The notes beneath the pieces were generated by a model. The model was given only the letters and a program-made list of their open reading frames with translations, was not told the DNA's origin and made no database searches. This document shows positions 1 to 5,902 of a stretch of DNA of 6,582 bases, in pieces. This DNA is from CAZFQG01 sp964520785 (GTDB taxonomy: Bacteria > Planctomycetota > Planctomycetia > Pirellulales > Thermoguttaceae). How positions within the stretch are numbered: the first letter of the stretch is position 1; each line of letters begins with the position of its first letter. The stretch lies in NCBI GenBank assembly GCA_964520785.1, contig CAZFQG010000268.1, forward strand, positions 1 through 6,582, given 5' to 3'. The position numbers and the translations under genes are program-made.

Positions 1-163
1 TAGCCATCTCATAGAGACTCTTCCAGAGGACGTAGGCCAGGAAGCAGACCAGAATGTGCGCCAGCACGCGGTCTTCCTTTTGATGCCAGACCGGGCGGAT
101 TCGCAAGTCGCTCTTATGAATTCGAAACGCGGCCTCAATTTGCCAGCCATAATGCGGCCTTTG
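1..163 (-). pseudogene. IS4/IS1634-type transposase, C-terminal fragment (5'-truncated, runs off left edge)
   Basis: The minus strand is open from 163 to the left edge and translates to a recognisable transposase C-terminal segment. It contains GWQIEAAFRIHKSDLRIRP, followed by VWHQKEDRV, then a hydrophobic stretch AHILVCFLAYVLWKSL. In DDE transposases of the IS4/IS1634 type, this E-(6)-K signature carries the last catalytic glutamate, and the IRP..H....V.AHI..CFLAY block is a family hallmark. An in-frame TGA lies at 166-164, just upstream of the homologous segment, with no start codon between. The next 200 bases show no further transposase sequence in any minus-strand frame that I can recognise. 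The N-terminal part with the two catalytic aspartates is therefore missing. I infer a decayed or recombined insertion-sequence remnant, unable to encode a working enzyme. The true 3' end lies outside the window. Confidence 0.8.
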
Positions 164-370
164 TCACAGTTATTATGACGGTTCACAAAGCCTGGTTGGG
201 GTCGCGAGGTCTTTCGGTGGGGGGCTCCTGGCTTCGCTGCTGTCAACCAAAGGCGGTTTGAAACGGTAAACACACCCGAATGGGGCGTTTGATTTTTCGG
301 TTCTCGCTCGGTAAACTGAATAGGGTGAGGCACCATAGCGACCCGTCCCCCCCAGAATGAGAGCTTTTTG
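164..370. other. Intergenic region between transposase remnant and LRR lipoprotein gene
   Basis: About 207 bases without a convincing gene. It holds the junction where transposase homology stops and a candidate promoter for the LRR gene. I looked for insertion-sequence terminal inverted repeats and for a strong hairpin with a T-run and found neither. The segment is less GC-rich than the flanking genes, with several short A/T runs around 285-320. Confidence 0.6.
289..317 (+). promoter_or_regulatory. Candidate sigma70-like promoter for the LRR lipoprotein operon
   Basis: TTGATT at 289-294 and TAAACT at 312-317 are separated by 17 bases. Each hexamer matches four of six positions of the TTGACA/TATAAT consensus. 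The expected transcription start near 324 would leave a leader of roughly 45 bases before the ATG at 371. It lies in the only AT-richer stretch upstream of this gene set. This is a pattern match only. Confidence 0.4.
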
Positions 371-1666
371 ATGAAATTCTACTATTCACTCCTCAAGTCC
401 GCATTGGCCGTCACGCTTCTGGCTGGAATTACCGGCTGTCCCAAGATCACGCCGATTGGAGAAGAGAAACCCAAAACGGCCGCGCCGGAGGGTGAAACCG
501 GGAAAACGGAAGCGAAGGAGCCCGCCGGTCCCGTCGTCGCCCCCGAATTGACGAAGCAGGCCGAGGACCGGATCAAGGACCTGGCCGGGACGCTCAAGAA
601 GAACGAGGCGGGCGACATCGTCTGGATCGACCTGAACTCGAAGAAGCAAACCAACACGGATGCCGACCTAGAACTCTTCGGCCAACTCGCGGCCCTGGAG
701 ACGCTCCAGCTCCACGGCACCGACATCAGCGGTAAGGGTGTCGCGAAGCTCGCCGGCCTAAAGAATCTCAAGAGCCTGACACTGGAGAACACCGAGATCG
801 ACGACGCGGGATTGGCGGCGCTGGCGGAACTTCCCAGTCTCAGGGAACTCAACCTCCGCCGCAGTACGCGGCTGAACGACGCGAGCCTCGCGATTCTTCA
901 ACGTTTTCCCAAAGTGGAGCTTCTGCATCTGTTGTACAACAACTTCTCGGACGAAGGAGTAAGCAGCCTGGCGGACATCGACCGGATACGTCTCTTGGAC
1001 CTCCGAGGCTGTAATATCACGGACGCCGGAATGGAGTCGATTGGAAAGCTCACGAATCTCGTCGCCCTCAAGCTCCGCAGCGCCAACATCACCGACGCCG
1101 GCGCAAAGCACTTGGAAAACCTCAAGAAACTCAAGAGCCTGATCCTGCAGGAGGCGAAGATAACCGACGAGGGCATGAAATCACTCGCCGGACTGACCGA
1201 ACTGACCGAGTTGAGCCTCTTCCGCTGCAACGACATTACCGACGCCGGCCTTGTGGCCCTGAAAGACATGACCAAAATGAAGAACCTTTCCTTGCGGCAG
1301 CTTTACCCGGTCAACGGGGAGGAAGGGTTCGATCATCTCCAGGGCATGAAGGACCTGGAGATTCTGGATATCGCGGAGACCGACGTCAGCGATGAAGCGT
1401 TCGCCAAGCTGACAGGCCTGACGAAGCTGAAGCATCTTAGCGCGTGGAACACGTGGTTATCGGACGAAGGGGCGAAGAGCCTCGCCAAATTGACGAACCT
1501 GGAGTTCCTGGATGTGCATGGCACCCAGTTGAGCAACGCCGGATTGAAAGACTTGGAGCCGCTGAAATCACTCAAGACGCTGGAGCTTTCGGGAGCCCCC
1601 GGCGTCACCCGCGAGGGGGTCGAGGCGTTCAAGCAGGCCGTCCCGGGGTGCGACGTAAGGTTCTGA
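371..1666 (+). CDS. Leucine-rich-repeat lipoprotein
   Basis: A 431-residue predicted lipoprotein made almost wholly of leucine-rich repeats. The N-terminus is a lipoprotein signal peptide: basic MK start, hydrophobic core, then ITGC, with Cys23 as the lipidated residue. A Pro/Glu/Lys-rich tether (about 24-60) leads to roughly 13 to 14 repeats of 24-26 residues from about 82 to 417. Their core resembles ITDAGLxxLxxLxxLxxLxL, the style common in planctomycete proteins. A short cap ends in VPGCDVRF, similar to the terminal 'ALPNC' cap of related LRR proteins. I chose ATG 371 over the adjacent TTG 368; GAGAG at 359-363 gives an acceptable ribosome-binding site seven bases upstream. Such domains are usually protein-interaction scaffolds; no enzymatic motif is visible and the partner is unknown. 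It is the first gene of a probable operon, 47 bases ahead of slyX. Confidence 0.88.
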   Translation: MKFYYSLLKSALAVTLLAGITGCPKITPIGEEKPKTAAPEGETGKTEAKEPAGPVVAPELTKQAEDRIKDLAGTLKKNEAGDIVWIDLNSKKQTNTDADLELFGQLAALETLQLHGTDISGKGVAKLAGLKNLKSLTLENTEIDDAGLAALAELPSLRELNLRRSTRLNDASLAILQRFPKVELLHLLYNNFSDEGVSSLADIDRIRLLDLRGCNITDAGMESIGKLTNLVALKLRSANITDAGAKHLENLKKLKSLILQEAKITDEGMKSLAGLTELTELSLFRCNDITDAGLVALKDMTKMKNLSLRQLYPVNGEEGFDHLQGMKDLEILDIAETDVSDEAFAKLTGLTKLKHLSAWNTWLSDEGAKSLAKLTNLEFLDVHGTQLSNAGLKDLEPLKSLKTLELSGAPGVTREGVEAFKQAVPGCDVRF

Positions 1667-1706
1667 AGAACGGCGCTGAGTGAATCGGTAGCTCACTGAA
1701 GAACGG
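1663..1706 (+). repeat. 11-bp direct repeat bracketing the LRR stop and the slyX start region
   Basis: CTGAAGAACGG occurs at 1663-1673 and again at 1696-1706, 33 bases apart. The first copy includes the TGA stop of the LRR gene. The second sits just upstream of the slyX ATG and supplies its only purine-rich stretch. Between the copies, AGTGA (1679-1683) and TCACT (1693-1697) can form a weak five-base-pair stem. The repeats are exact, but their role, if any, is unknown. Confidence 0.5.
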
Positions 1707-1713
1707 ATCCAGC

Positions 1714-1929
1714 ATGGAAGACCTCAACAAACGGCTTATCGCCGTCGAAGAGCGGATTACGTACGCCGAGCGCACGATAAGCGATTTGAGCGACGTTCTC
1801 CGCTCTCTGGGAGAGAAAATTGACGCCCAAGAACGCCTGATCGCCGGTCTCCGTACGGCGACCGACCAACTCTCCGCGACGATCGAACAGCCGCGGTCCC
1901 TCGCGGACGAAAAACCGCCCCATTATTAA
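1714..1929 (+). CDS. slyX: SlyX family protein
   Basis: A 71-residue protein recognised as SlyX. It is an almost continuous alpha-helical coiled coil (LNKRLIAVEERITYAERTI, then further heptads with Leu/Ile at a/d positions to about residue 57), a short linker, and the terminal PPHY that is typical of SlyX proteins. Length fits the family's usual 70-75 residues. There is no signal peptide or membrane segment, so it should be cytosolic. The biochemical role of SlyX is not established; the name comes from its position next to slyD in enterobacteria, but no slyD-like gene is in this window. The ATG at 1714 is the natural start; the site upstream is weak (GGAT at 1705-1708). It lies 47 bases after the LRR gene and 21 bases before the GH99-like gene, consistent with co-transcription. 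Confidence 0.82.
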   Translation: MEDLNKRLIAVEERITYAERTISDLSDVLRSLGEKIDAQERLIAGLRTATDQLSATIEQPRSLADEKPPHY

Positions 1930-1936
1930 GACGCCG

Positions 1937-1944
1937 CAAGAGGG
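1937..1944 (+). promoter_or_regulatory. Shine-Dalgarno site fixing a GTG start for the GH99-like gene
   Basis: CAAGAGGGAA ends six to seven bases before GTG 1951, giving a strong ribosome-binding site. It supports GTG 1951 as the start, which leaves a complete signal sequence on the product. The ATG at 1946 is in a different frame and does not compete. Confidence 0.6.
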
Positions 1945-1950
1945 AATGCC

Positions 1951-4733
1951 GTGGGGCACGAGACGATCCCCTCCTTGACGTTTCCGAGACTGGCCGCCGT
2001 GATCGTCCTTGTGGCGGTATTTCTCGTCCAATGCACCTGTGTCTGTTCGGGTGATGCGCCCGAAATGGCCACGCGCCTCGAATGGGTATTCGACGAAGCC
2101 GGCGGAATGCAGGGCTGGACGGTCGGCGGGCATCTGAAGGACGTCGCCGTTGCGAACGATGGGCTTTCCGCCACTGCGACGGACCACGATCCCATCTTAC
2201 TGAGCCCCGTCTTCAAGATTCCCCTGCGTCCGACGCAAATCGTCGAAATCCGCATGAAGTCGACGGTCCCGGCGCAGGCCCAGCTCTTTTGGGCGACCGA
2301 CCTGGAGGGCAAATACGGGGGCTTCAGCGAGACGAAGACGCTTTCCTTTCCGACCAAGGGAGATTCCGCCGTCCACACGTATCGCCTGAGGCCCTTCTGG
2401 CACATCGGCCCGGAACTGGTCCGCCTGCGCTTCGATCCGCCGGCCGCCGGGAGCTTCACTCTTCTCTCCATCCGGGTTCTGGAACCGGTCGGCGAGATAA
2501 TGGAATCCGACAGGACGCAGTGGAACTTCGCCGGCGGCCTGGAAGGCTGGGCCCTTGATGACGGGTGCGGCCCCGTCACAACCGCCGGCGGCAAGCTCGC
2601 ATTCACCACCGAGAGCCCCCAAGCGGCCCTCACCAGCCCTCTGCTTTCTCTGGACGCCGCGGACCGTTTCTATGTCTCGTTCCGGATGGCGGCGGACGCG
2701 GGCGCGGCGGGCAGCGTTTTCGCCGTCGCCAAGGACAAGCCGGGAAAAGAGGCCGTCTCCTTCCGACTAATTCCCGACGGCAAGATGCACACGTACAACG
2801 TCGAAGTCGGAGGGCTCGACAACTGGAAGGGCGAAATCCTCTTGATTGGAATTCAGCCAAGCGACGAACCGGGCGCGAAGATCGCGGTCGAGTCGATCGC
2901 CGTCACCGCCAAACCAGCCGGACCGGTCGACCTGCGTGCGCGCTACTTCGGCGGCCTGGACGCGATCCGCCGGATCGAGCGTCCGGCAGCCGTCACCTGC
3001 CTGCTCGAAAACAACGGCGGTACCGATGCGGAGAACGTCCTTCTCGCGCTCAAGGCGCCCGAGGGTGTGGAAATTCTCGATGCGAATCCGAAGACGATTC
3101 CGGCGATCCGCATGGGATTGCCCCGCGAGGCGACCTGGAAGGTTGCCACGAGCACTCCAGGCGAGTACCGCGTCTCGGTTGAGATCGCCCATGGTGGTGA
3201 AATCATCCTGCGCGAAACGGCCGCTCTTGACTTCTCCAAGACCCCCGACGTCCCAAAAACCGACTACATTCCCGAACCTCAACCGGTAAAGAGCACGCCT
3301 GAGATCGGCGTTTTCTACTTCCCCGGTTGGCCCGACATGGGACGGTGGCGGCCGATCCTCGACTATCCTGAGCGGAAACCGGCGCTGGGCTGGTACGACG
3401 AAGCGAATCCCGAATGCGTCGACTGGCAAATCAAGTGGGCCGTCGAGCACGGCGTCGATTTCTTCATGGTCGACTGGTACTGGGACCGCGGCGGCCGGCA
3501 CCTGGAGCATTGGATTCACGACGGCTACATGAACGCGAAGTTCCGCGAGTATCTCAAGTGGTGCGTGATGTGGGCAAACCATAACCGGCCCGGGTCGCAT
3601 TCCATGGAGGATTGGAAAGCCGTTACGCAATACTGGATCGACCATTACTTCGGCATGGAGGAGTACTATCGCATCGACGGTAAGCCTGTCGTGGTGATTT
3701 GGTCTCCGTCGAACATCCGCCGCGACGTCGGCGGGACCGAGGAGGCGGCAAAGCTCTACGCCATGTCGCGGGAGATGGCGAAGGCGGCCGGTTGCAAGGG
3801 GATCTACTTCGTCGCGATGTTCTCCCACGAAAACAAGTTCGCCTATGAGACGCTCAAGAGGGAAGGCTACGACGCGGCCACATCGTACCACGGTTTTCAG
3901 GTCGCCCAACAGCGCACCGGAAAGCGCCAATTCGATTTTCAGGAAGTCGTGGAGACATCCCCCGAGCTGTGGGCCCGGGAAGAAGCCGACTCCGGCGAGA
4001 TGGAGTACTTTCCCATCGTCGACAGCGGTTGGGATTCCCGCCCTTGGCACGGTGGCCAGGCGCTGGTCATTTCGGGGCGGACTCCGCAGAAGTTCGGCGC
4101 CCTTTGTCGAAAGGCGAAGGCGTTCGCCAAGGAACACGGCTCGCGGATCATCACCATCGGCCCCTGCAACGAATGGGGGGAAGGAAGCTATATCGAGCCG
4201 TATGCCGAATACGGCTTCGGCGACCTCGACGCCATGCGCGAGGCCTTCTGCCCGCCCGGCGAGTTCCCTCCCAATCTCGTCCCGGAAGACATCGGCCGCG
4301 GTCCCTACGACCTGCCCCTGCCGGAAGAGAAGACCGCCTGGGAATTCGACGACGAGGCGGACGTCGCCGCGTGGTCATGCGGGGGAATTCACAAACGCCA
4401 CCTCGACGGGACGTTCGCCGGGGAGTCCTTCGGTGGCGATCCGATCATGACGAGTCCGCCGCTGCGCGTCAGTGCGTCCGAGTTCTCCAGGCTGGTCCTT
4501 CGGATGCGGTGTGACGGACCCTCCACCGGCCAACTCTTCTGGGCGACCCCTCCGCGGCATTGTGCGAGAACAACAGTGTCCGATTTCGCGTGATCGGGGA
4601 CGGAGAGTTTCACGAGTACATGCTCGACCTCGCCGCCCACCCCGGCTGGCGCGGGCTCATCACCACACTCCGGCTCGATCCGGTCGCCGGACCGCGGCGA
4701 GAGTTCCAGATTGACGTCCTGCGGTTGGAGTGA
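1951..4733 (+). CDS. Secreted multi-module GH99/WbsX-like glycoside hydrolase, frameshifted near the 3' end
   Basis: A large exported protein, 927 residues if one base is restored. Residues 1-34 form a signal sequence with a hydrophobic core at 11-28. Two beta-sandwich-like accessory modules follow (about 44-178 and 190-319), then an Ig-like CARDB/NEW3-type domain (about 327-428) and a proline-rich linker. The GH99-like/WbsX catalytic domain spans about 451-767. Its family landmarks are FYFPGW (455-460), LGWYDE (479-484), WANHN (541-545), IDGKPVVV (575-582), GWDSRPWH (693-700) and NEWGEGSYIEP (740-750). Glu741 and Glu744 have the three-residue spacing of the GH99 active-site pair and are the candidate catalytic residues. 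A third module (about 796-927) resembles the first. In the sequence as given, a one-base loss in the C-run 4547-4550 ends the reading frame at 4593 (880 residues, last ~13 out of frame). The other frame resumes the module and stops at 4731-4733. The substrate is unknown; the export signal and accessory modules favour hydrolysis of an external glycan over glycosyl transfer. Confidence 0.83.
4547..4550 (+). other. Frameshift site: C-run with one base apparently lost
   Basis: Frame 0 reads GCG ACC CCT across the run and soon stops. Adding one C gives Ala-Thr-Pro-Ser-Ala-Ala and joins FWAT to the continuation NNSVRFRVIGDGEFHEYML, which runs to a stop at 4731-4733. The joined sequence matches the corresponding part of the protein's own first module (FWAT ... 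HTYRLRPFW ... LRFDP), so the downstream frame is clearly coding. The cause may be a real mutation, a homopolymer sequencing error or, less likely, -1 slippage on CCC/CCT. Confidence 0.8.
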
Positions 4734-4743
4734 CCTCCTTGTA

Positions 4744-4785
4744 AGCCCTTCCCAGTCCGTAAAAACGGCCTCTACAGCCCTTCCC
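4744..4785 (+). repeat. 10-bp direct repeat after the GH99-like gene
   Basis: AGCCCTTCCC occurs exactly at 4744-4753 and 4776-4785, 32 bases apart. The second copy fills the loop of the hairpin at 4769-4791. Between the copies is a small CCGT-aaaa-ACGG hairpin. The repeat is exact; the function is unknown. Confidence 0.45.
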
Positions 4786-4791
4786 TAGAGG
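4769..4791 (+). terminator. Weak candidate terminator hairpin
   Basis: CCTCTA (4769-4774) pairs perfectly with TAGAGG (4786-4791) around an 11-base loop, 35 bases after the GH99-like stop codon. There is no following T-run, so intrinsic termination is doubtful. The position suits the end of the operon. Confidence 0.22.
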
Positions 4792-4830
4792 GGAACGACG
4801 ATGTTCCGGCACGACTCAAACTAACCGCCA

Positions 4831-4859
4831 TTGCGACGGTTGGCCGATTTCTGTACTAT
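4831..4859 (+). promoter_or_regulatory. Candidate sigma70-like promoter for the OmpA-like gene
   Basis: TTGCGA (4831-4836) and TACTAT (4854-4859) are 17 bases apart. The -35 box keeps TTG and the terminal A, and the -10 box keeps TA---T plus a further A. A TG lies directly before the -10 box. The start of transcription would be near 4866, giving a leader of about 187 bases before ATG 5053. Confidence 0.45.
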
Positions 4860-5052
4860 CCCCCCGGAGAATGGCGCCAGAAGCGGACGCAATGGATCGT
4901 GGCGTCCGGGGTAACTTGCCGGCTGAGGGAACGCGTGACGGTGCCGCCACGAAACGGGGGGCGGCGGCTCGCGACGGGAAGAGGTGCGCCATCATGCCGC
5001 GACGAACTAGAAGGAACGCCAGGGGGAGACGGCACGACGAACGGATACCTCG

Positions 5053-5868
5053 ATGCGTGAATTGGGTTTGTTATTCCTGATAACGATTCTCCCGGCTTTG
5101 GCCGGGTGCGGCGCGAACTCCATGGTCTTGCAGGGGAAACTCGAAGATCAGAACAAAAAGTACGCGAATCTGCAGTCGCAATCCCTCCAACTTCAGACGG
5201 ACGTGAGTTCGCTGAATTCGCGAAACGAGGAACTTCAGGCCCGCCTCGCTCAGGCTGAACAGCAGTCAAAGCTCCTCAAGGACAACCTCCTGGCGACGCG
5301 CGAACAACTGACCAGCATTGGCGCCCAGCTCGCGAAGACCCAGGACGCCTATAACGAAGAAAGGAACCGCGTCCAGGCGATGAAGGCCTCGTTCCAGAAT
5401 CGCGGAGGCGTCATCATAGAACCGAACCGCAGCATCGAGCGCGGATTTCTGGAGCTTCCCGAACCGGCCGTTACGCATTGGGAAGACGGCGCACTTTGCA
5501 TCAGCGTGCCGGGTCACGTTCTCTTCGAACGCGGTCAGGACCGCCTGCGCCCCGCCGCCGTCCCTTTGCTGGAAAGTATCGGCGCCAAACTCGCTTCCCG
5601 GTATCCCGATAACATTATTACCATCGAAGGGCACGTCGGCCCCGACTCCGGCATGGCGTATAACCGCGAACAAGGGATGCAGCTCTCGATGAACCGCGCG
5701 GCGGCCGTGTACCGTATCCTCGGCGAGCGCTCGCCGATGGAATCGCGGCAACTGGTGATTTCGCCGCGCGGTGACGAAAAGCCGCACGCCCCTCAAGGCC
5801 GGGAGGATTCGATGCCCCACACGCGGATCGTCATCCGCGTGGAGCCGCGGTACGCGCCGGGAAAATAG
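5053..5868 (+). CDS. OmpA-like envelope lipoprotein with long coiled coil
   Basis: A 271-residue predicted lipoprotein. The signal peptide ends in the lipobox LAGC, with Cys19 as the lipid anchor. Residues about 25-112 are Gln/Leu/Lys-rich heptads predicting a long coiled coil, a likely rod reaching from the membrane. A linker leads to a C-terminal OmpA/MotB-type domain (about 143-265): VLFERGQDRLRPAAVPLL, then TIEGHVGPDSG, then LSMNRAAAVYRIL, then a final HTRIVIRV. Such domains bind the diaminopimelate of peptidoglycan through an Asp (GHTD) and an Arg (LSxxRA). Here Arg215 is kept, but the usual Asp position is Gly196; Asp198 is two residues on. The 19-residue spacing to Arg215 matches MotB-like members. 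The start is the ATG just before the signal peptide; its ribosome-binding site is weak (GGA at 5043-5045). It probably tethers outer membrane and cell wall. A gene of the same type in an operon with tol or flagellar genes is not seen here. Confidence 0.85.
   Translation: MRELGLLFLITILPALAGCGANSMVLQGKLEDQNKKYANLQSQSLQLQTDVSSLNSRNEELQARLAQAEQQSKLLKDNLLATREQLTSIGAQLAKTQDAYNEERNRVQAMKASFQNRGGVIIEPNRSIERGFLELPEPAVTHWEDGALCISVPGHVLFERGQDRLRPAAVPLLESIGAKLASRYPDNIITIEGHVGPDSGMAYNREQGMQLSMNRAAAVYRILGERSPMESRQLVISPRGDEKPHAPQGREDSMPHTRIVIRVEPRYAPGK
5820..5841 (+). repeat. Perfect 9-bp inverted repeat inside the 3' end of the OmpA-like gene
   Basis: CACGCGGAT and ATCCGCGTG flank a four-base loop CGTC, forming a GC-rich nine-base-pair stem without mismatches. 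It lies in codons for the conserved final beta strand (HTRIVIRV), 27 bases before the stop codon. No T-run follows, so it is not a standard terminator. Confidence 0.55.
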
Positions 5869-5877
5869 GGTCGTCCC

Positions 5878-5902
5878 GAGGAAGATCGCGGATTCATTCC
5901 TC
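5878..5902. terminator. Weak shared hairpin between convergent genes
   Basis: GAGGAA (5878-5883) pairs with TTCCTC (5897-5902) around a 13-base loop. It lies in the 25-base gap between the OmpA-like stop and the tilS stop, overlapping the tilS 3' end. On the plus strand it is followed by only three Ts. The convergent arrangement makes a bidirectional terminator plausible, but the structure is weak. Confidence 0.22.

Larger units (their letters stand above)
4734..5052. other. Intergenic region with hairpin, short repeat, promoter and GC-rich leader
   Basis: About 319 bases between the GH99-like and OmpA-like genes. The left part carries a 10-bp direct repeat and a hairpin. The middle has a good sigma70-like promoter. 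The right part, from about 4866, would be a long transcribed leader of about 185 bases, very GC-rich, with a possible six-base-pair GC stem (GCCGCC 4943-4948 with GGCGGC 4960-4965). I compared the leader by eye with common riboswitch cores and recognised none. An open frame at 4871-5080 lacks a usable ribosome-binding site and protein-like composition, so I do not call it. Confidence 0.6.

Noticed and set aside
357..371. A four-codon mini-frame (ATG AGA GCT TTT TGA) whose stop overlaps the LRR start
   Set aside because: Tempting as a leader for translational coupling, but so short a frame arises readily by chance and has no clear ribosome-binding site.
1946..1948. ATG just before the GH99-like gene
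   Set aside because: It is in another frame; the GTG at 1951 has the right spacing to the Shine-Dalgarno and opens the frame with the signal sequence.
2767..4137. A 456-codon open frame on the minus strand inside the GH99-like gene
   Set aside because: It is antisense to a strongly recognised family domain. Long antisense frames are common in GC-rich genes, and its translation shows no known motif.
4543..4556. Programmed -1 ribosomal frameshifting at the C-run
   Set aside because: The site is not a standard X-XXY-YYZ heptamer in frame 0, only the proline codon can re-pair well, and I see no stimulatory structure that I would trust. Mutation or sequencing error is simpler.
4949..5052. Riboswitch in the leader of the OmpA-like gene
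   Set aside because: GC-rich stems are present, but no core sequence of a known riboswitch class was recognised.
4871..5080. A 69-codon plus-strand frame upstream of the OmpA-like gene
   Set aside because: Very Arg-rich with no recognisable motif; its GGAGA directly touches the ATG, leaving no spacing for ribosome binding; it overlaps the OmpA-like signal peptide in another frame.
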